Origin: Seohaeicola sp024304985
GTDB lineage: Bacteria; Pseudomonadota; Alphaproteobacteria; Rhodobacterales; Rhodobacteraceae
Assembly: GCF_028802875.1 (NCBI RefSeq)
Contig: NZ_JARAMP010000015.1
Coordinates: 1-64,000 of the forward strand
Length of the DNA: 64,000 nucleotides
Reading direction: 5' to 3'
Below, piece after piece: positions 43,396-51,420 of this stretch. A model generated the notes under the pieces. That model saw nothing but the letters and a program-made list of their open reading frames with translations, was not told the origin of the DNA and did not search any database. Positions within the stretch are counted from its first letter, which is position 1; the number at the start of each line of letters is the position of its first letter. The position numbers and the translations under genes are program-made.

Positions 43396-43961
43396 GCTGT
43401 CCCTGCTGCTTTCACGTCTGCGATGTCGTTCCACACGTCCTGCCGCGTGATCTGTCCGCCAGTGACCTCGAACCGGTCGATGAACCGGATACCGTCAAAC
43501 GCCGCCCCATCCGGCCACTCGCCATACAGCGTGCCGCGCGCGTAAACGACCGCATGGCCCGCGCCCTGCAAGGCCTCGAACCCGTCATAGTTCTTTTTTA
43601 CGAACCGATACCGGGGCTTCGACCATGCGATCAGCTCTTCCAGCGTGCGCAAACCAGACGCACCGGGAAAGTTCATCACGAACCCATCCCCCAGCATCCC
43701 ACGCGCCCGCTCCAGATCCCGCGCTTCCATCGCCGCCAGATAATCGCGCACCACTGCACAAGGATCGGGCAGGGCAGGGGCGCCGCTGCGATGCGCTCCA
43801 CCGCGCATGTAATGAGCCTTTGGCATCTCATGCAGAATCACGGTGATCGCATCCGGGACAGCCGGCACGACCATCTGCACCGCATCGGTCAGAGCCTTGC
43901 CCAGACGGGTTTTCGCCCCATCGTCATAGCCTTCCAGAACATGAGCCTCGATGATCGGCAT
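43392..43961 (-). CDS. Tautomerase - SnoaL-like fusion protein
   Basis: The 189 residues appear to be two domains. Residues 1-58 resemble a 4-oxalocrotonate tautomerase subunit: after Met removal Pro1 leads (PIIEAHVLEGYDDGAKTRLG, then VILHEMPKAHYMRGG). Residues about 67-185 resemble an NTF2/SnoaL-like cone (VVRDYLAAMEARDLERARGMLGDGFVMNFPG and WPDGAAFDGIRFIDRFEVTGGQI). It is first gene of the left arm of the catabolic cluster, after AAGGGAGGG. It likely isomerises an enol/keto acid intermediate; the second domain could be catalytic or a ligand pocket. Confidence 0.82.
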   Translation of the reverse strand: MPIIEAHVLEGYDDGAKTRLGKALTDAVQMVVPAVPDAITVILHEMPKAHYMRGGAHRSGAPALPDPCAVVRDYLAAMEARDLERARGMLGDGFVMNFPGASGLRTLEELIAWSKPRYRFVKKNYDGFEALQGAGHAVVYARGTLYGEWPDGAAFDGIRFIDRFEVTGGQITRQDVWNDIADVKAAGTA

Positions 43962-43979
43962 GGCGTCCCTCCCTTGGAA

Positions 43980-44003
43980 ATCTGTATCTTTGGTAATACA
44001 GAT
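43980..44003. promoter_or_regulatory. Palindrome 1 of the divergent catabolic promoter
   Basis: ATCTGTAT and ATACAGAT are perfect 8-bp inverted repeats spaced by 8 bp, just upstream of the tautomerase-SnoaL start. A further partial copy (GGTATCTGC) follows at about 44007. Candidate operator. Confidence 0.55.
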
Positions 44004-44018
44004 AACGGTATCTGCAAA

Positions 44019-44034
44019 GCGCAAATATTTGCGC
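44019..44034. promoter_or_regulatory. Palindrome 2: GCGCAAATATTTGCGC
   Basis: A perfect 16-bp uninterrupted palindrome in the middle of the 146-bp divergent region. Full symmetry and central position make it a strong candidate site for a dimeric regulator. Confidence 0.6.
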
Positions 44035-44065
44035 CGCAAAGTGACGGATTACTTGCTTTTCAAAA

Positions 44066-44081
44066 AACCGTTGATACGGTT
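44066..44081. promoter_or_regulatory. Palindrome 3: AACCGT-TGAT-ACGGTT
   Basis: Perfect 6-bp arms around TGAT, 45-60 bp before the GntR start. HutC-type GntR proteins often bind short AT-containing palindromes near their own promoter; this could be the autoregulatory site. Confidence 0.5.
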
Positions 44082-44125
44082 GAAGGCGAATCCGGCCCCT
44101 TTGGGCGGTGATTTTGGGGGATGGT

Positions 44126-44935
44126 TTGGACACGCAGGGCAGAACAGGTCTTCCGGAAGGTGGCAAGGCGCGCAGGGTCTATCTGCTGCTGCGCGATGAC
44201 ATTTCCAATGGAACCCTCGCCCCCGGCGCCAGCCTTCCGGGAGAGCAGCGTCTGGCCGAAGTGCACGGCGTCTCGCGCGTCACCATCCGCCGCGCGCTGG
44301 AGTCGCTGGCCGCCGACGGTCTGATCGAAAAACGGGTCGGCAGCGGCAGTGTGGTCCGCGCCCCCGATGGGGCCGCAGCCCCGCTGGCCGCCGATTTCAC
44401 CACGTTGATCCCGCAGCTTGTCGCCATGGGGCAGGCCACGACCGCGCGGCTTTTGTCCTTTTCATACGGTCCCGCACCGGATGCCGTGGCCACCGCCATG
44501 GCCCTGCCCGATGGCGCAAGGGTGCAGACAGCCGTCCGCGTCCGTCTGGTCGACGGCCGCCCCTTCTCGCACCTGACCACCTATGTGCCCGAAGCCATCG
44601 CCGCCAATTATACCGAAGCCGACCTTGCCACGACGCCGCTCTTCCGCTTGCTGGAACGCTCCGGCGTGCAGGTCGATGCCGCGCATCAATCCGTCACCGC
44701 AACCCTCGCCTCGCCCGATGTGGCCGAGGCGCTGGGCGTGTCTGTCGGATCGGCCCTTCTGTCGCTGCGCCGCGTCGTGCGCGATGTGAACGGGCAGGGC
44801 GTCGAATATCTCTCCGCCCTCTACCGTGCCGATGCCTTCCGGCTGGAAATGACCCTGACCCGCGTGGGGCAGGGCGGTGATCGCCACTGGGAACCCGTCA
44901 TCGGCGACCCTGCGGCGCGGGAGGCGGCGGAATGA
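44126..44935 (+). CDS. GntR-family regulator with UTRA domain (HutC type)
   Basis: About 269 residues. The N-terminal winged helix (RVYLLLRDDISNGTLAPGASLPGEQRLAEVHGVSRVTIRRALESL) leads to a UTRA ligand domain (about 95-245; HLTTYVPEAIA, then LLSLRRVVRDVNGQGVEYLSALYRADAFRLEM). The start is uncertain: TTG here has GGGGGA four bases upstream, while a GTG at 44108 lacks one. Its stop overlaps leuC, so it is co-transcribed with the right arm and probably controls both arms. Confidence 0.9.
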   Translation: MDTQGRTGLPEGGKARRVYLLLRDDISNGTLAPGASLPGEQRLAEVHGVSRVTIRRALESLAADGLIEKRVGSGSVVRAPDGAAAPLAADFTTLIPQLVAMGQATTARLLSFSYGPAPDAVATAMALPDGARVQTAVRVRLVDGRPFSHLTTYVPEAIAANYTEADLATTPLFRLLERSGVQVDAAHQSVTATLASPDVAEALGVSVGSALLSLRRVVRDVNGQGVEYLSALYRADAFRLEMTLTRVGQGGDRHWEPVIGDPAAREAAE

Positions 44936-46338
44936 CCAGCACCCCCCGCACCCTTTTCGCCAAACTCTGGGACGCGCATCAGGTTCTGCTGCGCGAGGAT
45001 GGCGCATCCCTGCTGTGGGTGGACCGCCATCTGGTGCATGAAGGATCGCACCACGCCTTCGCCAAACTGGCCGAGCGTGGCCTGCCCGTGGCCGAACCCG
45101 CCCTCACCATCGGCGTGGTCGATCATTACGCGCCGACGCGTGACCGCGACCGGATCGGTGATCCCGACATCGCCCGCATGATCCGCACGCTGGAGGAAAA
45201 CACCAACCGCCACGGCATCCGCTGCTTCGGGATGCGCGATCCGCGTCAGGGGATCGTGCATGTGATGGGGCCGGAGCAGGGGCTGACCCTGCCGGGCCTG
45301 CTGATCAATTGCGGCGATAGCCACACCTCCACTCACGGAGCGTTCGGCGCGCTCGCCTTCGGCATCGGCGCGACCGAGGTGGCGCATGTGCTGGCCACCC
45401 AGACGATCTGGCAGAAACGCCCCAGAACGATGCGGATCACCGTGACAGGCCAGCTCGGCCCATCCGTCACCGCCAAAGATCTGGCGCTCTCATGGATTGC
45501 CCAGCTCGGCGCGGACGGCGCGCGCGGCCATGCCATCGAATATGCAGGCCCCGTGGTCGAAGGCTTGACCATGGAAGGGCGGATGACTCTGTGCAACTTG
45601 TCCATCGAGGGCGGCGCGCGCTGCGGCATGGTCGCCCCGGATGATGTGACCTTCGCCTATATCAAGGGCCGTCCCTTCGCGCCGCATGGCGCCGAGTGGG
45701 ACCGTGCCGTGCAAGACTGGCGCACCCTCGCCACCGACGATGGTGCCACCTTCGACCGCGAAGTCTCGCTGGACGGCGCCACCATCGCCCCCACCGTGAC
45801 ATGGGGCACCAGCCCGGAAGAGGCGCTGCCCATCACCGCAAACCTGCCCGATCCGGCGCAACTGCAAGGTGCGCGCGCCGATCAGGCCCGTGCCGCGATG
45901 GACTATATGGGCCTGACCCCCGGCCAGAAGATCGACGGCACGCCCATTGATCAGGTCTTTATCGGCTCCTGCACCAATGGCCGGATCGAAGACCTGCGCC
46001 TCGCCGCAGCCGTGCTGTCGGGGCGCCGCGCAAAGGTGCCCGGTCTGGTCTCTCCCGGTTCTGCCTTGGTCAAGGCGCAGGCGGAACAGGAAGGCTTGGA
46101 CCGCATCTTCACCGAGGCCGGTCTGGAATGGGTCGCCTCCGGCTGCTCCATGTGCGTGGGCATGAACGGCGATCTGGTGGCACCGGGCAACCGCTGCGCT
46201 TCCTCGACCAACCGCAATTTCAAGGGCCGTCAGGGCCGCGGCGCACGCACCCATCTGATGAGCCCCGCGATGGTCGCCGCAGCCGCCGTGACAGGCACGA
46301 TCACCGATGTGCGCCCCCTTCTGGCAGGGCGGGTCTGA
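44932..46338 (+). CDS. leuC: LeuC-type hydro-lyase large subunit (3-isopropylmalate dehydratase family paralogue)
   Basis: Aconitase-superfamily 4Fe-4S enzyme subunit, 468 residues. Cluster cysteines are in GSCTNGR (about 344) and SGCSMCVGMN (about 404-407). Substrate-loop segments NCGDSHTSTHGAFGALAFGIGATEV and AEYE-like regions are present. True LeuC usually reads VHEVTSPQAF near residue 35; here it is VHEGSHHAF. This and the context suggest a paralogue acting on another 2-hydroxy/unsaturated diacid, such as citramalate- or dimethylmalate-type compounds, not leucine synthesis. Confidence 0.88.
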   Translation: MTSTPRTLFAKLWDAHQVLLREDGASLLWVDRHLVHEGSHHAFAKLAERGLPVAEPALTIGVVDHYAPTRDRDRIGDPDIARMIRTLEENTNRHGIRCFGMRDPRQGIVHVMGPEQGLTLPGLLINCGDSHTSTHGAFGALAFGIGATEVAHVLATQTIWQKRPRTMRITVTGQLGPSVTAKDLALSWIAQLGADGARGHAIEYAGPVVEGLTMEGRMTLCNLSIEGGARCGMVAPDDVTFAYIKGRPFAPHGAEWDRAVQDWRTLATDDGATFDREVSLDGATIAPTVTWGTSPEEALPITANLPDPAQLQGARADQARAAMDYMGLTPGQKIDGTPIDQVFIGSCTNGRIEDLRLAAAVLSGRRAKVPGLVSPGSALVKAQAEQEGLDRIFTEAGLEWVASGCSMCVGMNGDLVAPGNRCASSTNRNFKGRQGRGARTHLMSPAMVAAAAVTGTITDVRPLLAGRV

Positions 46339-46339
46339 C

Positions 46340-46945
46340 ATGGCCGGGTTCAGCATCATCCAGGGTCCCGCCGTGGCGCTGCCGCAGGACAATATCGACA
46401 CCGATCAACTGATCCCCGCCCGCTTCATGTCGGTGCCGCGCAAGGATGGCTACGGCCCCTATCTGCTGCACGACCTGCGGTTTGATGCGGGTGGCACGCC
46501 ACGCCCCGAGATGCCCCTGAACCGCCACGCGCAGGCGCGCATCCTCGTGACCCGCCGCAACTTCGGCTCCGGCTCCTCGCGCGAAGCGGCGGTCTATGCG
46601 CTGGTGGATTTCGGGATCAAGGCCGTTCTCGCCCCCAGTTTCGGGGATATCTTCGCCTCGAACGCGGTGAACAACGGCCTTCTGCCCGCGCGCCTGCCCG
46701 AAGACCGGATCGAAGCGCTGATCGCCCGGCTTGGCGACAAGGACGAAGAGATGACGGTCGATCTGACGGATGGCGTGATCCGTATCGGAAACGAGGTGAT
46801 CCCCTTCGATCTGGACCCGATCTGGCGGCTGAAGCTGATCAACGGCTGGGACGATATCGACATGACCGCCAGCCACGGCCCCGCGATTGCGGCGTTCCGT
46901 GCGGCACGGGCCAAAGCCGCCCCCTATGCCATGCTGACGGGATGA
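46340..46945 (+). CDS. leuD: LeuD-type hydro-lyase small subunit
   Basis: The 201-residue partner of the LeuC paralogue. It has the swivelling-domain motifs NIDTDQLIPARFM, ILVTRRNFGSGSSREAAVYALVDFGIKAVLAPSFGDIFASNAVNNGLLP and the C-terminal DDIDMTASH. The start MAGFSIIQGP lies 1 bp after the leuC stop. The substrate-recognition loop after DTDQ is the part to compare with true LeuD. Confidence 0.9.
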   Translation: MAGFSIIQGPAVALPQDNIDTDQLIPARFMSVPRKDGYGPYLLHDLRFDAGGTPRPEMPLNRHAQARILVTRRNFGSGSSREAAVYALVDFGIKAVLAPSFGDIFASNAVNNGLLPARLPEDRIEALIARLGDKDEEMTVDLTDGVIRIGNEVIPFDLDPIWRLKLINGWDDIDMTASHGPAIAAFRAARAKAAPYAMLTG

Positions 46946-46956
46946 CTTGAAAGACC

Positions 46957-46978
46957 CGCGCGCCCGCGTGGGCGCGCG
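46957..46978. terminator. Strong GC hairpin between leuD and dctP
   Basis: CGCGCGCCC and GGGCGCGCG form a 9-bp stem with loop GCGT right after leuD. A second imperfect hairpin follows at 46989-47009 (GATGTTCCCT with AGGGACATC). There is no T-run. They could partially end the metabolic transcript or mark the dctP leader. Confidence 0.5.
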
Positions 46979-47054
46979 ACATCAATCGGATGTTCCCTCA
47001 AGGGACATCTTCAACAGGGCGGGGGCAAGACCCCCGGTAAAAGGAGAGAGAACG

Positions 47055-48068
47055 ATGAAAATGACCTTCGTCGGCGGCCTGATCGCCGGTTCCACCATGA
47101 TCGGCGCGGCCGCCTCGGCACAGGAAACCCTGACCGCCGTGCACGCCTTCCCCAGCACGCTGATCTACACCCAGTCCTTCCTGCAATTCGTCGACAAGGT
47201 GAATGCCGCAGGCGAAGGCGTCGTCCAGATCGAAGTCCGCGGCGGCCCCGAAGCCATCGGCATGTTCCAGCAGGCCGACGCCGTGCGCGACGGGATCGTG
47301 GACATGGTCTACACCCCCGGCAGCTTCTATGGCGGCGCTCTGCCCGAAAAGGACGCGCTGGTCGCCTCCAACCTGACCGCGATTGAAGCACGCGAAAACG
47401 GCGGCATCGCCCTGATCGACGAAATCCATCAGGCCAAGATGGGCGTCAAATACCTCGGCTGGTTCGACAGTGGCGTCAGCTATAACCTGTGGATGAAGGA
47501 CGAGCCCAAGCTCGATGCCAACGGCAATCTCGACATCTCGGGCATCAAACTGCGCGGCAACGCCGTCTACAACGCCTTCTTCACCGAATACCTCGGCGCA
47601 CAGGTGATCGACCTGCCCACAACCGAAGTCTATGCCGGGCTTGAGCGTGGCGTGGTGGATGCGACCGGCTGGACCCAGATCGGCCTGATCGACCTCAAGT
47701 GGAACGAATTCCTGAACTACCGGGTCGAGCCGAACTTCTTCTCGACCGATCTCGGCGTCATCGTGAACCTCGAAAAGTGGAACAGCCTGTCCGACGAGGC
47801 CAAGAAGATCCTTCAGGACACCGCCATCGAACACGAGAAAGCCTCGGTCGAAGCGCTGCGCGTCAAGCGGGACGAAGATTTCGCCGCACTGGAAGCCGGT
47901 GGCATGAAAGTGGTCGAACTCCAGGGCGAAGCCCGCGCCAACTATCTGGCCGCAGCCCGCGAAAAGACCTGGGCCCGCATGAAGGGCCTGATGGCCGAGC
48001 ATCCGATGGGTGACGGCCAGTATGACACGCTGATCGGCCTGTTCTACAACCCCGAACTGGACAAGTAA
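47055..48068 (+). CDS. dctP: TRAP transporter solute-binding protein (DctP family)
   Basis: Periplasmic receptor, 337 residues, with a Sec signal (MTFVGGLIAGSTMIGAAASAQ). The DctP fold shows FPSTLIYTQSFLQFVDKVN, the EVRGGPEAIGMFQQADAVRDG region and the conserved Arg site LRGNAVYNAF. ERGVVDATGWTQIGLIDLKWNEF follows. Mature-domain aromatics suggest an organic-acid ligand. AAAGGAGAG precedes ATG. Linked to leuCD and the UTRA regulator, it probably imports the cluster's substrate. Confidence 0.94.
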   Translation: MKMTFVGGLIAGSTMIGAAASAQETLTAVHAFPSTLIYTQSFLQFVDKVNAAGEGVVQIEVRGGPEAIGMFQQADAVRDGIVDMVYTPGSFYGGALPEKDALVASNLTAIEARENGGIALIDEIHQAKMGVKYLGWFDSGVSYNLWMKDEPKLDANGNLDISGIKLRGNAVYNAFFTEYLGAQVIDLPTTEVYAGLERGVVDATGWTQIGLIDLKWNEFLNYRVEPNFFSTDLGVIVNLEKWNSLSDEAKKILQDTAIEHEKASVEALRVKRDEDFAALEAGGMKVVELQGEARANYLAAAREKTWARMKGLMAEHPMGDGQYDTLIGLFYNPELDK

Positions 48069-48077
48069 GTCCGAAAA

Positions 48078-48104
48078 GGCGCGGTCCGCCCGTCGGGCCG
48101 CGCC
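48078..48104. terminator. Hairpin between dctP and dctQ
   Basis: GGCGCGGTCCG pairs with CGGGCCGCGCC across a 5-base loop (11-bp stem, one G-U pair), 10 bp after the dctP stop. There is no T-run, consistent with a stabilising or partial-termination role. Confidence 0.55.
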
Positions 48105-48158
48105 ACTCTGATCCGGGCAGGCGCAACCCTCGCCCCGTCCCCATTGTCCGAGGCAGAC

Positions 48159-48665
48159 ATGCAGCAGTTGATCCGACTTTATTCCCTGCTTCTCTACGGT
48201 ATGGCCTTTCTGGCGGGGGCCATGTTGGTCTGGGTGATGATCGCTGTCATCCTGTCTGTGGCCTTGCGCAATGGCGGCATGCAGCCCTGGGCCTGGCTTT
48301 TCACCTCGACCGAATACGCGATGCTCTACATCACCATGCTGGGCGCGCCCTGGCTGGTGCGCGAAAAGGGCCATGTGCATATCGAACTGGTCACAGCCGC
48401 CCTGCCGGCGCCGGTCCGCAGGCTTGTCAGTCGCGGCGTCGCCCTGCTCTGCGTGCTTGTCAGCCTGATCCTGGCCTGGAAGGGCGCCGAGTTGCTGATG
48501 ACCAATATCGCGCGCAACGACTATGACGTGCGCGCCTATTACTTTCCGCGCTGGATACTCACCATCTCGTTCCCGATCTGTTTCGGCATGATGGCGATCG
48601 AATTCTCGCGCTTCGTCTTTGGCGAGGAACTGATGCATTCCGGTGAAGCGGGGATACACGAATAA
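48159..48665 (+). CDS. dctQ: TRAP transporter small permease (DctQ)
   Basis: The 168-residue, four-helix membrane subunit has the family pattern WVMIAVILSVALRNGG and the conserved W-x-E/R loop region EYAMLYITMLGAPWLVREKGHVHIE. The ATG is preferred over an upstream in-frame TTG because GAGG lies just before it. Its stop overlaps the dctM start. Confidence 0.93.
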   Translation: MQQLIRLYSLLLYGMAFLAGAMLVWVMIAVILSVALRNGGMQPWAWLFTSTEYAMLYITMLGAPWLVREKGHVHIELVTAALPAPVRRLVSRGVALLCVLVSLILAWKGAELLMTNIARNDYDVRAYYFPRWILTISFPICFGMMAIEFSRFVFGEELMHSGEAGIHE

Positions 48666-49969
48666 TGGAATGGTATGAATCACTGGCGCTCCTTCTGGGG
48701 GCGATCCTCGCGCTGATGGCCATCGGCATGCCCGTCGCCCTGGCCTTTCTGGCCGCCAATATCCTTGGCGCCTGGGTGTTTATGGGCGGGGAACGTGGCA
48801 TCTCCGCACTGTTGAACAACGGCCTCGGCTCACTCACCAGCTTCGCTTTGGTGCCCATCCCGCTCTTCCTGCTGATGGGCGAGATCTTCTTCCACACCGG
48901 CCTTGGCGGACGCATGTTCAACGCCATCGACAAGCTGCTGGGGCGGCTGCCGGGGCGTCTGTCCTATGTCACCGTTCTGGGTGGCACGGCGTTTTCCACG
49001 CTATCGGGGTCCTCCATGGGATCGACCGCGCTGATGGGCTCGCTCATGGTGCCGGAAATGAACCGGCGCGGTTACAAGAAACACATGTCCATCGGTCCGA
49101 TCCTCGGCACGGGTGGTCTGGCGATCATCATCCCGCCCTCGGCGCTGGCGGTGCTGCTGGCCACACTGGCGCGGATCGACGTGGGAAAACTCCTGATTGC
49201 GGGCATCATTCCCGGCCTGATCCTGGCCACCTTCTATCTGGCCACGATCTTCATCCAGACGAAGATCGACCCCGACGCCGCCCCCGCCTATGATGTCGAA
49301 CCAATGACCCTCGGCCAGAAACTCACCTTGTTTGTCACCGATGTGGTGCCGATGGTCGGTGTCATGGTCGTGATCGTCGCGATGATGGTCGGCGGCATCG
49401 TCACCCCGTCCGAGGCCGCAGCCTTCGGCGCGCTGGGCGTGCTGATCCTCGCGCTGATCTTCCGCTGCCTGACATGGGAGGCGATGCGCAAATCCATCGT
49501 CGGCGCGCTGCGCGTCACGCTTATGGCCTATCTCATCGTGTTCGGCTCGGCCACCTTCAGCCAGCTTCTCGCCTTCTCGGGCGCATCCAGCGGCTTGATC
49601 AAATGGGCCACCGGCTTCGATCTGGAACCCATCGCCATGCTGCTGGTGATGTTCGGGGTGCTGCTGCTCTTGGGCATGTTCATGGAACAGATCAGCATGA
49701 TGCTGCTGACTGTGCCGATCTTTTTTCCGCTGGCCGCCACCCTTGGTTTCGATCCGATCTGGTTCGGCCTGATCATGCTGCTGGCGCTGGAAATCAGCTT
49801 CACCACGCCACCCTTCGGATTGCTTCTCTTCGTGATGAAAGGCGTGGCCCCGCCAGACACGACGATGCGCGACATATACATGTCCGCACTGCCCTTCATC
49901 TTCTGCTCGCTACTGCTGGTGGCGCTGATGATCCTGTTCCCGCCCATCGTCCTGTGGTTGCCGGGCTGA
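48665..49969 (+). CDS. dctM: TRAP transporter large permease (DctM)
   Basis: The 434-residue, about 12-helix permease shows GTAFSTLSGSSMGSTALMGSLMVPEM and GTGGLAIIIPPSALAVLLATLARIDVGKLLIAGIIPG. PSEAAAFGALGVL and the C-terminal ISFTTPPFGLLLFVMKGVAPPDTTM are also typical. It ends the right arm of the catabolic cluster. Confidence 0.95.
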   Translation: MEWYESLALLLGAILALMAIGMPVALAFLAANILGAWVFMGGERGISALLNNGLGSLTSFALVPIPLFLLMGEIFFHTGLGGRMFNAIDKLLGRLPGRLSYVTVLGGTAFSTLSGSSMGSTALMGSLMVPEMNRRGYKKHMSIGPILGTGGLAIIIPPSALAVLLATLARIDVGKLLIAGIIPGLILATFYLATIFIQTKIDPDAAPAYDVEPMTLGQKLTLFVTDVVPMVGVMVVIVAMMVGGIVTPSEAAAFGALGVLILALIFRCLTWEAMRKSIVGALRVTLMAYLIVFGSATFSQLLAFSGASSGLIKWATGFDLEPIAMLLVMFGVLLLLGMFMEQISMMLLTVPIFFPLAATLGFDPIWFGLIMLLALEISFTTPPFGLLLFVMKGVAPPDTTMRDIYMSALPFIFCSLLLVALMILFPPIVLWLPG

Positions 49970-49973
49970 CCAC

Positions 49974-50441
49974 CTAACCAGCCTTGGGCGGCTGAAGCGG
50001 TGCACGGCTCTGGTCGTTGCCCGCTTCAGTCGTCTTGCGCAGCAATGTCATCAGGTGCGCGCGTTCCGCGTCGTCAAGACCGACAAGGATGTCGCCCTGA
50101 AAATCACGCACCAAGGGGCGCACACGCGCCAGCAGGGCGGTGCCTGCTTCCGTCAGGCGCAGGATGCGGGCGCGGCGGTCATGACGGCTGACGCTGCGGT
50201 TCAGCAGGCCCTTGCCCTCCAGCCGGTCCACGACCCCGCCGATCGTCACCCGGTCATAGGCGATCACACCGGCCAGCGTGGCCTGATCCACATCGGGATG
50301 CGCCTCCAGCGCCGACAGGGTCGCGAATTGCACAGGCGTCAGGTCGATCCCGGCCTGTTTCATCCGCTCGGTAAAGACCGAGACCGAGATCTGGTGCAGA
50401 CGCCGGATCAGATGTCCGGCCATGTCATGAAGTTCCAGCAT
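49974..50441 (-). CDS. MarR-family transcriptional regulator
   Basis: The 155 residues contain the winged helix LTPVQFATLSALEAHPDVDQATLAGVIAYDRVTIGGVVDRLEGKGLLNRSVSRHDRRARILRLTEAG. The DRRARI wing is typical of MarR repressors of aromatic or acid catabolism. It is divergent from a fumarylacetoacetate-hydrolase gene and shares an apparent operator with it. Confidence 0.94.
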   Translation of the reverse strand: MLELHDMAGHLIRRLHQISVSVFTERMKQAGIDLTPVQFATLSALEAHPDVDQATLAGVIAYDRVTIGGVVDRLEGKGLLNRSVSRHDRRARILRLTEAGTALLARVRPLVRDFQGDILVGLDDAERAHLMTLLRKTTEAGNDQSRAPLQPPKAG

Positions 50442-50493
50442 CCCCGCGCATCCTTGCCTTGGCCAGCGTCAGGCTATCTTGGGGCAGGTTCAT

Positions 50494-50521
50494 TTGACAA
50501 GCATACTAACAGTTAGCATGC
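50494..50521. promoter_or_regulatory. Promoter element with MarR-type palindrome
   Basis: GCATACTAAC (50501-50510), a central A, and GTTAGCATGC (50512-50521) form a 21-bp palindrome matching at 9 of 10 pairs. TTGACA lies at 50494-50499 on the plus strand. It sits 60 bp before the marR start, in the divergent region. This is a textbook MarR operator layout. Confidence 0.65.
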
Positions 50522-50701
50522 CACCTGAAATACGGCGATCAGTCTCCGGCTGCCGGACAAACTGTGCGCGGATGGCAAAGGACACGTTTTCTGCCCCGCC
50601 CTTTGCCCCTATAGATCACATCGCGGAGGAAGCCAGTTTCCTGATCCGCATCCATGACCGCCCAATGCACGAAAAGCTGGGCCAGACGAGGAGCGCAGCC
50701 G

Positions 50702-51397
50702 ATGAGCCATCTGTTCGACATTCCCCCCATCCCCTCCATCCCCGTCAAGGGTGAGGCCGGCACCTATCCGATCCGCCGGATTTTCTGCGTGGGACGCAAC
50801 TACGCCGCCCATGCAGCCGAAATGGGAATCGAGGTGGACCGCGAAAAGCCCTTCTATTTCACCAAATCCCCGGCCTCGGCCATCCTCACCGGCGCCACCG
50901 CCCCCTATCCGCCCGGCACGGGCAATTACCATCACGAGATGGAACTGGCCGTGGCCATCGGCGCCCCTGCGTTCAAGGTGGCCGTCGCGGATGCGATGTC
51001 GCGCGTCTATGCCTATGGCTGCGCGCTGGATATGACCCGCCGCGACCTGCAACTGTCCGAACGCGCGCATCAGCGGCCCTGGGATCTGGGCAAGGATGTC
51101 GAGAATTCGGCCGTCTTCGCCCCCCTGACCAAGGCCGCCGAATTCGGCGCCATCGCCAGCCAGCGCATCCATCTCGCGGTGAATGGCGAGGTCCGGCAGG
51201 ACGCCACCCTGACCGAACTGATCTGGTCCGTGCCCGAAATCATCAGCCACCTGTCGGGCTTCTATCACCTGCAACCGGGCGACCTGATCATGACCGGCAC
51301 GCCTGCGGGTGTGGGCGCGGTCCTGCCCGGCGACGTCATCACCGGCGGAATCGACGGTCTGGACCCGATCAGCCTGACCATCGGGGCCGCCGCCTGA
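50702..51397 (+). CDS. Fumarylacetoacetate hydrolase family protein
   Basis: The 231 residues carry the FAH core: IFCVGRNYAAHAAEMG, the metal-binding NYHHEMELAVAIG, YGCALDMTRRDLQ, and LQPGDLIMTGTPAGVG. Family members hydrolyse acylpyruvates or act as oxaloacetate tautomerase/decarboxylase or hydratase. The start is at the ATG with GAGGAG upstream. It is under the MarR gene's divergent promoter and may process a keto-acid product of the neighbouring cluster. Confidence 0.93.
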   Translation: MSHLFDIPPIPSIPVKGEAGTYPIRRIFCVGRNYAAHAAEMGIEVDREKPFYFTKSPASAILTGATAPYPPGTGNYHHEMELAVAIGAPAFKVAVADAMSRVYAYGCALDMTRRDLQLSERAHQRPWDLGKDVENSAVFAPLTKAAEFGAIASQRIHLAVNGEVRQDATLTELIWSVPEIISHLSGFYHLQPGDLIMTGTPAGVGAVLPGDVITGGIDGLDPISLTIGAAA

Positions 51398-51420
51398 ACC
51401 CGCCCGAGGCGGATCTATAC

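Noticed and set aside
44019..44081. CRISPR-like repeats suggested by several close palindromes
   Set aside because: The palindromes differ in sequence and spacing; no repeat-spacer pattern.
44932..46945. Reading leuCD simply as leucine biosynthesis
   Set aside because: No leuA or leuB nearby, a regulator/TRAP context, and a divergent LeuC motif; kept as a paralogue with uncertain substrate.
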